In this document: piece after piece, positions 17,975-28,769 of the stretch | How the letters are laid out: every line of letters starts with the position of its first letter | Numbering within the stretch: the first letter of the stretch is position 1 | NCBI GenBank assembly: GCA_905221085.1 | Contig: CAJNBT010000004.1 | Span: forward strand, 80,841-144,840 | Length of the DNA stretch: 64,000 nt | Reading direction: 5' to 3' | Source: a bacterium | Lineage (GTDB): Bacteria; Bacillota; Bacilli; Lactobacillales; Streptococcaceae | Made by a program: the position numbers and the translations under genes | The notes under the pieces: model-generated | Seen by the model: the letters and a program-made list of their open reading frames with translations, nothing else | What the model was told of the DNA's origin: nothing | Databases searched by the model: none

Positions 17975-18910
17975 TTAGTCAATATAGCGCAATTTCCCAC
18001 GGAAATCTTCTAAGCTCTCGTACCCTTTTTCCGCCATGATTGCTTTCAGTTCATTGGTAATGCGGTCAAAAGCACCAACTCCTTCTTTGTGAAGGGTGGT
18101 TCCCACCTGCACCATACTTGCTCCACAGAGGATATGTTCAAAGGCATCACGACCAGTCAAAACGCCACCTGTTCCGATGATTTGGATTTGAGGATTTAAG
18201 CGTTGATAAAAGGCATGAACATTAGCTAGAGCAGTTGGTTTAATATACTCCCCACCAATGCCCCCAAAACCATTTTTAGGACGGATAACGACAGACTCAT
18301 CTTCTATATAAAGGCCGTTTCCGATAGAGTTGACGCAGTTGACAAACTTGAGCGGGTACTTGTTGAAAATAGCTGCTGCTTGGTCAAAGTGAACAATGTC
18401 AAAATATGGTGGCAATTTAATTCCAAGAGGTTTTGTAAAGTAATCAAATACTTCTGCCAAAATCCGGTCAGTTGTCTCAAAATCATAGGCAATCTGAGGT
18501 TTACCTGGAACATTTGGACAGGAGAGGTTTAGCTCAGTCAGACCACGAAACTCACTCTCTTGGACTTTTTTCAAGATAGTATGGGTTTCCTCTGGAGACA
18601 TGCCGACTAGAGATAGAAAGAAAGTTCGGTTTGGCTCTTTTTCTTGCAGATCCAAAAGATAATCCAAATAATAGTCTAAGCCATTATTTGGCAAGCCCAT
18701 AGAGTTGATAGAACCAAGTGGAACATCTTGATAGCGTGGCTCAGGATTCCCCTGACGGAAGTCCAAGGTCGCGGTCTTGGTCACAAAAGTTCCTGCCGCT
18801 GAGTTTTTGACTCCTTCAAGCTCCTCTATCGTCATACAAGCCACACCTGCTGCATTCATCAAACAATTGTCAAACTCAAAACCAGCAATTTGTGTTTTCG
18901 TTGATACCAT
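17975..18910 (-). CDS. pyrD: Dihydroorotate dehydrogenase, class 1A
   Basis: Oxidises dihydroorotate to orotate in pyrimidine synthesis, using fumarate as acceptor in class 1A. 311 residues; the catalytic cysteine is Cys131 in [15 protein letters not shown]-binding segments [24 protein letters not shown] and [28 protein letters not shown] are present. The ATG start is behind TGGAGGAC. The fumarate-type assignment follows from the size and the class-1A cysteine motif. No other pyr genes are adjacent. Confidence 0.94.
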   Translation of the reverse strand: MVSTKTQIAGFEFDNCLMNAAGVACMTIEELEGVKNSAAGTFVTKTATLDFRQGNPEPRYQDVPLGSINSMGLPNNGLDYYLDYLLDLQEKEPNRTFFLSLVGMSPEETHTILKKVQESEFRGLTELNLSCPNVPGKPQIAYDFETTDRILAEVFDYFTKPLGIKLPPYFDIVHFDQAAAIFNKYPLKFVNCVNSIGNGLYIEDESVVIRPKNGFGGIGGEYIKPTALANVHAFYQRLNPQIQIIGTGGVLTGRDAFEHILCGASMVQVGTTLHKEGVGAFDRITNELKAIMAEKGYESLEDFRGKLRYID

Positions 18911-19072
18911 GATTCTAGTCCTCCAGATTCCTTTTATTGCTAATATTATACCACATTTTCAGATTTTCTATTTAAGAAAGGCATTTATAAGAAAAACGTT
19001 CGTTTTTTATCTATTTTCAAAAAATCAAAAAAACTAAATTGAAAGAATTTTTAGAAAATTTCTGTTTTTTTC

Positions 19073-19101
19073 TTTACAGTAAAAAAAAATTCTGCTATAA
19101 T
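19073..19101 (+). promoter_or_regulatory. gdhA promoter
   Basis: TTTACA (19073-19078), 17-bp spacer, TATAAT (19096-19101) with an upstream TG (extended -10). Confidence 0.75.
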
Positions 19102-19122
19102 GACTCACGTAATAAAATATGA

Positions 19123-20487
<1,365 letters not shown>

Positions 20488-20500
20488 GATTCATTTGCCT

Positions 20501-20530
20501 AATCCTCAATCGCTTCGATTGGGGATTTTT
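20501..20530 (+). terminator. gdhA terminator
   Basis: AATCCTCAATCG-CTT-CGATTGGGGATT stem-loop with TTTT, 14 nt after the stop. Confidence 0.85.
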
Positions 20531-20580
20531 ATGTTGAATTCAAAAAACGCATCATTAACAGTGAGTTTTAACATCAGAAT

Positions 20581-21225
20581 TTATTTTAACTTCATTAGGG
20601 CAGATGACAAACATTCAACAATCTCATCAACTGCTTCATCTATGTTTATAGTTCCTTCATCATTCAACATCATGGGAATAAGATAAGAAAAACTCAATGC
20701 TAAAATGTATCGAACAATTCTTTCATTTGACCAATTTAGAATAAGTCCTTTTTCTTTAAATTGATTCAAAACAGGGCTAATTGGTTCTATTATAGATTGA
20801 ACAATAATATTTCCTAACTGGATAGAAAGATTTTTATCAATAAAAGAACGCCCCAAGAGAATTTTAACATGCATTTGATTCTCTTGAATGAAAAAGAGCC
20901 TATCCCTAACAATAGTTTTTAAAAAGAAGGGAAAAGTTTCTTGATCTACTGTGAATTTCTTTTCTGAGAAATCCGCAATTACTTCTGGAATAACCTGTTC
21001 TAGAAAAGTAGATAAAATGGCTTCTAAAATACCTTCCTTTGTTTTAAAGTAACTAAAAACAGTTCCTTCTGATACTCCAGCGCGTTCGGCAATAAGGCTG
21101 GACGTTGTATTCTCAAATCCAATTTCTGAGAATAATTTTAAGCTTGATAATAATACTCGACGTTGTTTCAAGCTCAAGTTGCTAACTTCTAACGTCTGAG
21201 CATACTTTTGTTCTAAACTTTCCAT
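20581..21225 (-). CDS. TetR/AcrR-family regulator
   Basis: A 214-residue repressor with an N-terminal helix-turn-helix (RRVLLSSLKLFSEIGFENTTSSLIAERAGVSEGTVFSYFKTKEGIL, about residues 25-69) and a helical ligand-binding domain. The ATG at 21223-21225 with AGAGAGG upstream is chosen over the in-frame GTG nine bases earlier, which overlaps that ribosome site. It lies 16 nt downstream of an oxidoreductase in the same orientation and probably controls the pair through the palindrome at 22275-22288. Confidence 0.88.
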   Translation of the reverse strand: MESLEQKYAQTLEVSNLSLKQRRVLLSSLKLFSEIGFENTTSSLIAERAGVSEGTVFSYFKTKEGILEAILSTFLEQVIPEVIADFSEKKFTVDQETFPFFLKTIVRDRLFFIQENQMHVKILLGRSFIDKNLSIQLGNIIVQSIIEPISPVLNQFKEKGLILNWSNERIVRYILALSFSYLIPMMLNDEGTINIDEAVDEIVECLSSALMKLK

Positions 21226-21241
21226 CGCTAGCACCTCTCTT

Positions 21242-22246
21242 CTACTCTCTTACTTTTACGACTTTTTTGCCTCGACTGTGTCCTATTTTCAGACTACGAT
21301 AGGCTTCTCTAACTGACTTTAGAGAAAAGTCATACACTTGATCAATTTTCAGCTGAACCTTCCCGTCTGAGACCATTTCAGATAAAGTGATAAAATCATC
21401 GTATGTGGAATGTCTCGGACCAGTAAACTGAGCACCTTTTATCATAACATAGGGTGAAGGTACTAATGTCCCAATAGCTGTCCCCTTCAAACCTAAACTA
21501 AAAGCCAATCTAACATAATCAGATCCATAACAATCCAAAAATTTTGTAATAGGCGTTGGACTAGCTGATAGAAGAGCCTTCTTGATATTCTCTTCGTAAC
21601 TTACTGGTATAGCACCTAAAGACTTCAGATACTCTGCATTTTTCTTACTTGCTATTCCAATCACTGACGCCCCCTTAGCAACTACATACTGTACTGCAAT
21701 ACTTCCAATACCTCCTGCTGCAGCTGAAATAACAACAGTATCTCTTGAATTTAAACCGATTCTTCTAAAAGCCCCACCCACAGTTAGAGCAGCTACTCCC
21801 ATAGTAGCTGCGTGAGTCATGTCAATCATCTCTGGTTTCAATACAATTTCCGATTCATTGACACAAATTTCTGTTGCTAAAGCTCCCCTCTTAGTTCCCA
21901 AACCAGGATCACTAATCATTGTTCCAAACACCTTATCTCCTACTGAAAACCTAGTTACTTCATTTCCAACTTCTGTAATAACTCCAGAAAAATCTCTCCC
22001 CACACCTCTTGGAAATAAAGATGATTTAGATTCAAACCAACGACTTGGTTTCCTTAATTTCGTTATAACAGATAGAAATCGAAGGGGTTTCGCTCCCTCA
22101 AAAGTTTTATAATCAATAGGATTTAAACCAACAGCATGAACTTCTACTCTTACCTGATTTACATCCAAGGCTGTAGAGTTGATCTTCAGCAAATCCAAGA
22201 CCTCTTCGTTTCCGAAACGACTGTACTCTATTGCTTCAACAACCAT
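21242..22246 (-). CDS. Zinc-independent alcohol dehydrogenase/quinone oxidoreductase-like protein
   Basis: MDR-superfamily NAD(P)H oxidoreductase of 334 residues. An N-terminal GroES-like domain (VEVHAVGLNPIDYKTFEG, GRDFSGVITEVGNEVTRFSVGDKVFG) precedes a Rossmann domain with the NADPH motif SAAAGGIGSIAVQYVVAKGASVIGIAS. The structural- and catalytic-zinc cysteines are absent, so it is probably a quinone or enone reductase. Regulation by the adjacent TetR suggests a response to a toxic electrophile or drug (inference). Confidence 0.85.
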   Translation of the reverse strand: MVVEAIEYSRFGNEEVLDLLKINSTALDVNQVRVEVHAVGLNPIDYKTFEGAKPLRFLSVITKLRKPSRWFESKSSLFPRGVGRDFSGVITEVGNEVTRFSVGDKVFGTMISDPGLGTKRGALATEICVNESEIVLKPEMIDMTHAATMGVAALTVGGAFRRIGLNSRDTVVISAAAGGIGSIAVQYVVAKGASVIGIASKKNAEYLKSLGAIPVSYEENIKKALLSASPTPITKFLDCYGSDYVRLAFSLGLKGTAIGTLVPSPYVMIKGAQFTGPRHSTYDDFITLSEMVSDGKVQLKIDQVYDFSLKSVREAYRSLKIGHSRGKKVVKVRE

Positions 22247-22274
22247 TTTCTTTACTCCTTAATTTCACAAAAAT

Positions 22275-22288
22275 TGAGTGAACACTCA
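22275..22288. promoter_or_regulatory. TetR-type operator palindrome
   Basis: Perfect inverted repeat TGAGTG-AA-CACTCA immediately downstream of a predicted -10 and about 30 bp before the oxidoreductase start. The site and its place in the promoter are what a TetR autorepressor would use. Confidence 0.65.
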
Positions 22289-22297
22289 TTTTTATAA

Positions 22298-22326
22298 ATT
22301 ATACTCTTAATTTGTAAGAAAATCAA
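22298..22326 (-). promoter_or_regulatory. Promoter of the oxidoreductase-TetR operon
   Basis: Minus-strand TTGATT (22321-22326), 17-bp spacer, TATAAT (22298-22303). The palindrome lies just after the -10. Confidence 0.65.
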
Positions 22327-22460
22327 TATTATCGTTTGATAGTGATTTATGACATGATACAAATATCCATCATTTCAATTTTCCAATATGATTCTTTCAA
22401 TCTAACTCTCCTCACTCTTCAAGATAACTTTCCCTTTTTTGCCCCTTTTTAAACAAAATG

Positions 22461-22490
22461 AAAAACCACTACTCCTAAGAATAGCGGTTT
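22461..22490 (-). terminator. rplJ-rplL terminator
   Basis: Minus-strand AACCGCTA and TAGTGGTT arms with a loop, followed by a T-run, downstream of rplL. Confidence 0.75.
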
Positions 22491-22525
22491 AATCATGTTT
22501 TTAAGCTACTAATGTAGTTGCTCTA

Positions 22526-22894
22526 TTATTTAAGAGTAACTGAAGCTCCAGCTTCTTCCAATTTAGCTTTGATTTCTTCAGCTTCTGCAGTTGCAACGCC
22601 TTCTTTAACAAGTGCTGGTGCACCGTCAACAAGTTCTTTAGCTTCTTTAAGTCCAAGACCAGTGATTTCACGTACAACTTTGATAACGCCAACTTTTTTG
22701 TCGCCTGCAGATGTCAATTCAACGTCGAATGAATCTTTAGCAGCACCAGCGTCAGCAGCACCAGCTGCAGCAACAGCTACAGGAGCAGCTGCAGTTACAC
22801 CAAATTCTTCTTCGATAGCTTTTACAAGGTCGTTCAATTCAAGGATTGAAGCTTCTTTAATTTCAGCAATAATGTTTTCAATGTTCAATGCCAT
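22526..22894 (-). CDS. rplL: 50S ribosomal protein L7/L12
   Basis: Stalk protein that recruits translation GTPases. 122 residues from the ATG at 22892-22894, which has GGAGG 7 nt upstream; an in-frame TTG five codons earlier overlaps that site and is not used. N-terminal dimerisation helix ([16 protein letters not shown]), an Ala-rich hinge, and the C-terminal [27 protein letters not shown] factor-binding domain are present. Second gene of rplJ-rplL. Confidence 0.97.
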   Translation of the reverse strand: MALNIENIIAEIKEASILELNDLVKAIEEEFGVTAAAPVAVAAAGAADAGAAKDSFDVELTSAGDKKVGVIKVVREITGLGLKEAKELVDGAPALVKEGVATAEAEEIKAKLEEAGASVTLK

Positions 22895-22942
22895 TGTTAT
22901 TTCCTCCAAATATGTTTTTAAATTTATAATATTTTCGTAGCT

Positions 22943-22961
22943 AGGCTACGCTGCGTAGCTT
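22943..22961 (-). other. Hairpin between rplJ and rplL
   Basis: GCTACGC-T-GCGTAGC is a near-perfect palindrome in the 71-bp gap between the two genes. It lacks a T-run, so it is more likely an RNA-processing or mild attenuation element than a full terminator. Confidence 0.45.
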
Positions 22962-22965
22962 AAGA

Positions 22966-23466
22966 TTAAGCTGCGTCTTCTTTGCTTTCTGCAACCGCTT
23001 TGACTGCAAGGGCAACGTTGCGCACTGGCGCTTGAAGTACAGAAAGGAGCATAGAAAGAAGTCCTTCGCGGTTTGGAAGAGTTGCAAGTGCAAGAATCTC
23101 TTCTTTAGATGCGACAGCGCCTTCGATTGCACCACCTTTGATTTCAAGTGCTTCAGCGTTTTTAGAAAAGTCGTTCAAGATTTTCGCTGGTGCGATAACA
23201 TCTTCGTTAGAAAATGCTACTGCAGATGGTCCAACAAATACTGATGCAAGTTCTTCAAGACCAGCTTTTTCAGCTGCACGACGCAAGATTGAGTTTTTAA
23301 TGACTTTATACTCAACTTCGTTTCCACGAAGCTCACGACGAAGAACTGTATCTTGCTCAACTGTCAAACCACGAGCGTCTACAACGACGATAGATGCAGC
23401 AACTTTCATTTTTTCAGCTACTACGTCAACTAGTTCCGCTTTTTTAGCAATAATTGCTTCACTCAT
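22966..23466 (-). CDS. rplJ: 50S ribosomal protein L10
   Basis: Stalk-base protein that anchors L7/L12 dimers and represses its own translation by binding its leader. 166 residues from the ATG at 23464-23466 ([14 protein letters not shown]), which has GGAGGTG upstream; an in-frame GTG four codons earlier is within the ribosome-site region. Conserved [25 protein letters not shown] and [17 protein letters not shown] segments are present. Confidence 0.97.
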   Translation of the reverse strand: MSEAIIAKKAELVDVVAEKMKVAASIVVVDARGLTVEQDTVLRRELRGNEVEYKVIKNSILRRAAEKAGLEELASVFVGPSAVAFSNEDVIAPAKILNDFSKNAEALEIKGGAIEGAVASKEEILALATLPNREGLLSMLLSVLQAPVRNVALAVKAVAESKEDAA

Positions 23467-23479
23467 TAGTGTGTTCACC

Positions 23480-23640
23480 TCCGTTATTATTTTGCTTGGG
23501 GAAATTTTTCCAAAAGAAAAACGCGCCCAAACCTAGACACGAAAGTACAATACGCTTCTTTTTACATGATACGTTTTGTCCTCGGTAGGATACTTATGAG
23601 TCGAGCTCCCCTACTGTCTTAGGCAGTTTTTTCAAACCGT
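23480..23640 (-). promoter_or_regulatory. Ribosomal protein L10 leader
   Basis: The 180-nt leader between the promoter and rplJ contains several short complementary segments, such as CTGCCTAAGACAGTAGGGG and GTATCCTACCGAGGAC. This fits the autoregulatory L10 leader known upstream of rplJ in Firmicutes. Assigned by position and partial structure; no covariance search was run. Confidence 0.6.
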
Positions 23641-23645
23641 ATATA

Positions 23646-23674
23646 AGTATAGCATAGTCAAAAAAAGAATGCAA
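23646..23674 (-). promoter_or_regulatory. rplJ-rplL promoter
   Basis: Minus-strand TTGCAT (23669-23674), 17-bp spacer, TATACT (23646-23651) with an upstream TG (extended -10). Confidence 0.65.
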
Positions 23675-23706
23675 GATTTTTGCAAACTTTTTTTAAAATT
23701 TTTCTT

Positions 23707-24966
23707 TTAGAATTCTACTGTCAGGACTCGACCTTGCTTAACAACTTGTTCTCCAGCGATATAAACATCATCTACATCACTGGATTTGACTGCATAAACC
23801 AGATGAGATAACATATTTTCCTGAGGTTGGAGATGGATTTTCCCTTGTGGTTGAATAACCAGAAAATCTGCTTGCTTGCCAACTTCCAAACTTCCTATCT
23901 GATTTTCCATCCCTAGGACCTTAGCCCCTTCGATTGTCAGAGCCTTGAGGGATGTTTCGATTGGAAATTGGCTAGCATCACCATTCTTCATTTTCTGTAA
24001 GAGTGCTGCAGTCCTTCCTTCCTCAAACATATCTAGATTGTTATTGGAAGCAACCGAATCTGTCGCAATTCCAACTGCTACTCCTGCTTTTTGGAGCTGG
24101 ATAATTGGAGCGATTCCTGAGGCCAGTTTGAGGTTGCTGATAGGATTGTGGGCGATAGCCACTTGAGAAGATGACAGACGTTCAATTTCTCTATCGTTTA
24201 GTTCGACCCCATGAGCAAAGACAGAAGGATGATCTAAGTAACCCAGTTCTTCTAGAAAAGCAAGGGGACGTTTGCCGTATCGTTTCAGGATAATTCCCGA
24301 TTCTTCCTTGGTCTCCGCCACATGGATATGGAGAGGAATATTCAACTCTTTTGCCATATCTAAGCTTTCTTCCAGCAAATCTTTACTACAGCTGTAGGGA
24401 GAATGTGGGGCTACCATAACCTTGAAATTTGGATTTTCATATCCTATGATTATCTCGATAATAGCTCGTGTTCTGCTTATGGTTTCATCAGTTGTTTCTG
24501 TATCTGAAGAAAAGAGGGTCGGTGAGAAATAACAACGCATCTTGGAAGCATTGACCGCTTCATAAATCTCCGATATATCCACACCATTGGGATTATACAT
24601 ATCGTTAAATGTTGTTGTTCCTGACTGGAGCATCTCTGTCAGAGCTTCTTTGACCGCCTTGGTAGTCATGTCGGGAGTAAACTGGGCTTCTGCTGGCCAG
24701 ATATAGTCATTGAGCCATTCATGGAGATTGCTATCATCTCGAATTCCTCTCAATCCTGTCATAGCAGAATGGGTGTGACAATTGACCAAACCAGGCATAA
24801 TCCAGGCTCCCTGATAGTCTATAATCTGCTCAGCTTGCTCTAAAATCTCTGACTTCTCTTGACCAACATAGACGATTTGAAAATCCTTAACAGCTAAGAT
24901 TCCATCTAGATAGACATGGAAATCTTGATCACAAGTCACGATATTTACATGCTGATAGACTTTCAT
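23707..24966 (-). CDS. Amidohydrolase of the SAH/MTA deaminase (Atz/Trz) family
   Basis: Metal-dependent deaminase or hydrolase; the closest known activity is deamination of S-adenosylhomocysteine or 5'-methylthioadenosine. 419 residues from the ATG at 24964-24966 (MKVYQHVNIVTCDQD), with AAAGGAAC upstream; extension to an earlier in-frame start would run into the BOX element. Metal ligands are His64 and His66 (CHTHSAMTG), a later His in HIHVAETKEE, His in FAHGVEL and Asp in GIATDSVASNNNLDM. The substrate is inferred from family resemblance only. Confidence 0.82.
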   Translation of the reverse strand: MKVYQHVNIVTCDQDFHVYLDGILAVKDFQIVYVGQEKSEILEQAEQIIDYQGAWIMPGLVNCHTHSAMTGLRGIRDDSNLHEWLNDYIWPAEAQFTPDMTTKAVKEALTEMLQSGTTTFNDMYNPNGVDISEIYEAVNASKMRCYFSPTLFSSDTETTDETISRTRAIIEIIIGYENPNFKVMVAPHSPYSCSKDLLEESLDMAKELNIPLHIHVAETKEESGIILKRYGKRPLAFLEELGYLDHPSVFAHGVELNDREIERLSSSQVAIAHNPISNLKLASGIAPIIQLQKAGVAVGIATDSVASNNNLDMFEEGRTAALLQKMKNGDASQFPIETSLKALTIEGAKVLGMENQIGSLEVGKQADFLVIQPQGKIHLQPQENMLSHLVYAVKSSDVDDVYIAGEQVVKQGRVLTVEF

Positions 24967-24994
24967 ACTAGGTTCCTTTTCTAAAAGACAATTT

Positions 24995-25147
24995 ATACTC
25001 TTTGAAAATCTCTTCAAACCACGTCAGCTTCACTTTGGATTAGATATATGGTTACTGACTTCGTCAGTCTTATCTACAACCTCAAAACAGTGTTTTGAGC
25101 AACCTGCGGCTAGCTTCCTAGTTTGCTCTTTGATTTTCGTTGAGTAT
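24995..25147 (+). repeat. BOX element, boxA-boxC (no boxB)
   Basis: A 153-bp BOX repeat from ATACTC to GAGTAT. It has a boxA-like half, diverged at the BOX-PCR primer site (CAGCTTCACTTTGG instead of CAGCGTCGCCTTGC), directly joined to boxC (TATCTACAACCTC...CAACCTGCGGCTAGC). It sits between the amidohydrolase and the ABC exporter operon, in the same orientation as the copy at 16595. Confidence 0.9.
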
Positions 25148-25177
25148 TACAATGAATAATTTTTCTAGCTATTGTAA

Positions 25178-25206
25178 CAAAAAAGTCACCCGAAGGCAAC
25201 TTTTTT
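25178..25206 (-). terminator. Terminator of the ABC exporter pair
   Basis: AAAAAAGT..CC-CGAA-GG..ACTTTTTT hairpin just downstream of the second ABC gene. Confidence 0.7.
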
Positions 25207-25234
25207 CGTCCATAAGATTTCAAAGTAGAAAGCA

Positions 25235-26983
25235 TTATTCAGAGCTAAAAACTGCAGCTTGCTGCATTTGGTAATACTTGCCCTTTCGAGCCATGAGATC
25301 CTGATGCTTACCATACTCAACAATGTCGCCATCCACCAAGACAAGAATCAAATCCGCATCCTGAATGGTTGACAAACGGTGAGCAATGATAAAGCTTGTG
25401 CGCCCCTTCATGAGTTTGGCAAAGGCATCCTGTACTAGCACCTCTGTCCGTGTATCTATGGAGGAAGTCGCCTCGTCTAAGATAAGAATCTTTGGAATAG
25501 CCAGAAAGACTCGGGCGATGGTCAGGAGCTGGGCTTGCCCAACAGAGAGAGATTCTCCTGCATTTTCCAACTTGGTATCGTATCCCTGTGGCAACTGTTG
25601 GATGAAAAAGTCTGCATTAGCTGCTTTGGCAGCAGCAATCACCTGCTCCCGACTGGCTTCAGGGTTTCCAAAGGCAATATTGTCATGAATGGTCCCTTGC
25701 TTGAGCCAGGTTTCTTGTAGCACCATGCCAAACTGCTGGCGTAAGGAGGCACGACTATAGTCATAAATGGATTTCCCATCCAGCAAGATATCTCCTGAGT
25801 TAATAGGATAAAAACGCATGAGGAGATTGATAAGGGTTGACTTGCCAGCACCTGTCGGACCAACAATAGCTACCTTGCTACCAGCTGGAATATCAATAGA
25901 TAAATCCTTAATCAAAATCTTTTCAAGATGATAGCCAAAAGAGACCTGTTTAAAGGAAATAGCTCCCTTAACTTGGTCACTGGTCAAGACTTTCTTGCCT
26001 GTTTCAGCCACCTCAGGACTTTCTAAGACAGCATAGACGCGCTCTGCACAAGCGAGAGCACTTTGCAACTCAGCTAGCACTGAAGAAATATCGTTAAAAG
26101 GCTTGGTGTACTGTTGAACATAGTTCAAAAAAGTCACTAAGCGTCCAATGGTCAAGGTAGAGCCTATCATGATACGATAAGCTCCCACTCCAGCTAGAAG
26201 CGCATAAATGAGCGCATTTACAAAGCGAGTCGAAGGATTGACCGTTGATGAATAAAAGATGGCTGACTGCGAATAGCCTGCGTAGTTGGCATTAGCCTCG
26301 TGCAGTCTTTGGATAAAATCTTCTTGGGCATTAAAGGACTGGATAATGGTCTGCTGGCTCAACGATTCTTCAATCAACTGAGTCTGAATCCCCCTTGTCT
26401 CTGTTTGCTTTTGAAAGAGATGATAGGAGCGTTTGGCAATAAAGCGTGAAATCACCATAGATAGTGGCGTTAACAACAAGACCAAAAGAGTCATGAGGAG
26501 ATGAATTTGGATCATGGCTAGAATACTAACCAAAATCATCAAGACACCAATGAAAAATTGGTTAAAAATCATGGTCAAGCCAGCTACCAACTGTTCGATG
26601 TCTGTGGTTACACGACTAACCATCTCCCCACTACCTTGTCTATCCACAAAGGCAATCGGTAAACGATGGAGTTTATGGATGATTCGCTCCCGCAAGTCTT
26701 TGGTATAAGAAAAAATTAGACGATTATAGAGGAGAGGATTGGCCCATTGTACCAGAGTATTTCCTATGACTACCAAGAGCATCTGGAGAAAAATTTGCCA
26801 AAAAACTGGTGAAGAGCCAACTACTAGGACTTGGTCTATGACCTGCCCAATCAGAATAGGTAGGTAGATTGATAAGGCAACTTGGGCAATGGTTCCTAGA
26901 AAGGCTAGGAAAAGTAGGAAAGGTTGACTTGCTAAATCTTTGGCCAAACGTGTGAGTGTTTGATTTGCAGTTTGTCGTCTCAT
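25235..26983 (-). CDS. ABC exporter half-transporter (membrane + ATPase)
   Basis: 582-residue half-transporter; it should pair with the gene just upstream as a heterodimeric exporter. Six hydrophobic helices fill residues about 15-300 and the ATPase the rest: Walker A GPTGAGKST, signature LSVGQ instead of LSGGQ, Walker B ILILDEATSSID with catalytic Glu, H-loop IAHRLST. The ATG at 26981-26983 behind AGGAGG is chosen; an upstream in-frame extension overlaps the neighbour. It begins 1 nt after that gene. The substrate is unknown; multidrug or peptide export is typical. Confidence 0.88.
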   Translation of the reverse strand: MRRQTANQTLTRLAKDLASQPFLLFLAFLGTIAQVALSIYLPILIGQVIDQVLVVGSSPVFWQIFLQMLLVVIGNTLVQWANPLLYNRLIFSYTKDLRERIIHKLHRLPIAFVDRQGSGEMVSRVTTDIEQLVAGLTMIFNQFFIGVLMILVSILAMIQIHLLMTLLVLLLTPLSMVISRFIAKRSYHLFQKQTETRGIQTQLIEESLSQQTIIQSFNAQEDFIQRLHEANANYAGYSQSAIFYSSTVNPSTRFVNALIYALLAGVGAYRIMIGSTLTIGRLVTFLNYVQQYTKPFNDISSVLAELQSALACAERVYAVLESPEVAETGKKVLTSDQVKGAISFKQVSFGYHLEKILIKDLSIDIPAGSKVAIVGPTGAGKSTLINLLMRFYPINSGDILLDGKSIYDYSRASLRQQFGMVLQETWLKQGTIHDNIAFGNPEASREQVIAAAKAANADFFIQQLPQGYDTKLENAGESLSVGQAQLLTIARVFLAIPKILILDEATSSIDTRTEVLVQDAFAKLMKGRTSFIIAHRLSTIQDADLILVLVDGDIVEYGKHQDLMARKGKYYQMQQAAVFSSE

Positions 26984-26984
26984 G

Positions 26985-28709
26985 CTAGTCCTCCTTTCCA
27001 TGTTGGGATGCATTGATTTCACGATAGACTTGACTAGTCTTCATCAAGTCCTCATGCTTGCCGATAGCTAAGAGCTCACCTTTTTCCAAGAGGAGAATCT
27101 GGTCAGCCATCTGTAAAGTCGAGGTGCGTTGAGAAATCAAAATTAAGCTCGTATTTGGCAAATTTTCTCGAATAGCTTTCAAGAGCTTGGATTCGGTGAT
27201 GGTGTCGAGGGCCGAGGTCGCATCATCTAGGATAAGGAACGGAGCCTGACGCAAGACTGCACGAGCAATAGACAGCCTTTGTTTTTGTCCACCTGAGAAA
27301 TTTCGCCCTCCTGCCTCAACTAGGGCATCCAAGAGTCCTTCCTTTTCACTGACAAAATCCTTAGCTTGAGCAATTTCCAAGGCCTGCCAGAGTTCTTGGT
27401 CCGTTACTTCGTGATTGAAACCTAGAGTCAAGTTGGAACGAATAGTTCCCTTAAAAAGTTCGACTTTTTGGGATACATAAGCAATCCAGGACCGCCACTG
27501 CTCCAAATTACAAGGACTAGATCCATCGCGATAAAGGTCTATGCTCCCCTTGTCTGCTGGATAAAGTCCAAGGATGAGTTGCACCAAGCTTGACTTACCA
27601 GAACCCGTTCCCCCAATGATACCAAGGATTTGCCCTTGATTCATATCAAAGGAAATACCTCTCAGAGAAGGCTGGGCCGCATCAGGATAGGTAAAAGTCA
27701 ATTCTTGAACTTGTAAAACCTGATTACTAGTAGCTTGCTTTTGTTCCAACTCTGAATGGATGTCTTCTGGAGCTTCAGCAAAGACTTCCTCGATTCGCTT
27801 AGCTGAGATATAGGACTGGTTGAGAGAATTTATCAGCATGGCTAACTTGACCAATTCCACCAAAATTTGCAAGAGATAATTAATAAGGGCAATGAGAGCA
27901 CCTTGACTGAGTATACCTCCTTGAATAGAAATATAACCCTGCCAGATAATGACTAGGAGAGTTCCATTTACAATCAGATAGGTCAGAGGGGTTAATAAAC
28001 TAGACCAGAAACCTGTTTTTTCTTGCAATCTTGCATAAACTTGGTTAAGGGTTTGAAAAATTTGTAACTCTCGTTTTTCTTGTCCAAAAGCACGAATAAC
28101 TCGCATGCCTTGTAATTGCTGGCGTGTTTCCTGAACCAGTTGGTCCGTTTTTTTTCTGATACTGCTGTAGAGAGGATTGACCAGTCTAGAGAGCCCTACA
28201 ATAACAATGGTCAAAATGACAACCATGACCAAGAACCAGAAAGTCAGCTCAGCTGAGATGCGATAAGCCATAAAAATGGCACCAAAAACGATAATAGGTG
28301 CTCGCAAAAAGAGACGCAGGAATTGATTGATACCAGTCTGAATCTGGTAGGTATCTGAAGTCAAACGAGTGACCAAACTCGAAGTTGTCAGACGGTCTCT
28401 GCTGTCCTTGGGCAATGAAAGAATATGATGATAGAGGTCGTTTGTCAATTCTTTAGCAAATCCAACCGCAGCCTTGGCTGAGTAGAATTGGGCTATTAAG
28501 GCCACTACCACACCAATTACTGCAAAGATAAGGAGCAGACCAATCTGCATCCAAAGATGACCTTGATTTTTCTGGGGCAAGGATTGGTCGACAATCCCAG
28601 CAATCACCATAGGAACTAAGAGCTCAAAAACAGCTTCTAGTAGCTTGAACAAGGGTGCTAAAATCGACTCCTTGATGTAGGGGTTGAGGTAAGATAATAG
28701 GTTTTTCAT
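26985..28709 (-). CDS. ABC exporter half-transporter (degenerate catalytic site)
   Basis: 574 residues with six N-terminal membrane helices and an ATPase domain: Walker A GGTGSGKSS, signature FSGGQKQRLSIARA, Walker B LILDDATSALD. The catalytic Glu is replaced by Asp and the H-loop reads LISQRTS (Gln for His). Together with LSVGQ in the partner, this makes one composite ATP site non-canonical, as in LmrCD/PatAB-type heterodimers. First gene of the pair. Export of drugs or peptides is inferred. Confidence 0.88.
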   Translation of the reverse strand: MKNLLSYLNPYIKESILAPLFKLLEAVFELLVPMVIAGIVDQSLPQKNQGHLWMQIGLLLIFAVIGVVVALIAQFYSAKAAVGFAKELTNDLYHHILSLPKDSRDRLTTSSLVTRLTSDTYQIQTGINQFLRLFLRAPIIVFGAIFMAYRISAELTFWFLVMVVILTIVIVGLSRLVNPLYSSIRKKTDQLVQETRQQLQGMRVIRAFGQEKRELQIFQTLNQVYARLQEKTGFWSSLLTPLTYLIVNGTLLVIIWQGYISIQGGILSQGALIALINYLLQILVELVKLAMLINSLNQSYISAKRIEEVFAEAPEDIHSELEQKQATSNQVLQVQELTFTYPDAAQPSLRGISFDMNQGQILGIIGGTGSGKSSLVQLILGLYPADKGSIDLYRDGSSPCNLEQWRSWIAYVSQKVELFKGTIRSNLTLGFNHEVTDQELWQALEIAQAKDFVSEKEGLLDALVEAGGRNFSGGQKQRLSIARAVLRQAPFLILDDATSALDTITESKLLKAIRENLPNTSLILISQRTSTLQMADQILLLEKGELLAIGKHEDLMKTSQVYREINASQHGKED

Positions 28710-28742
28710 AAATCCCTTCTATTCGTATTCTGGAAATGAAGA

Positions 28743-28760
28743 AAGTGGGAAGCTCCCACC
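28743..28760 (-). terminator. Possible msrAB terminator
   Basis: Minus-strand GTGGGAGC-TTCCCAC with a short T-rich tail, 10 nt after the msrAB stop. Confidence 0.5.
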
Positions 28761-28769
28761 CTCTCTGTT

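Noticed and set aside
22518..22940. 140-codon plus-strand frame opposite rplL
   Set aside because: Ala/Ser/Thr-rich shadow caused by strong codon bias of rplL.
24967..25017. Longer start for the amidohydrolase gene
   Set aside because: The extension runs into the BOX element and lacks a ribosome site; the ATG at 24966 has one.
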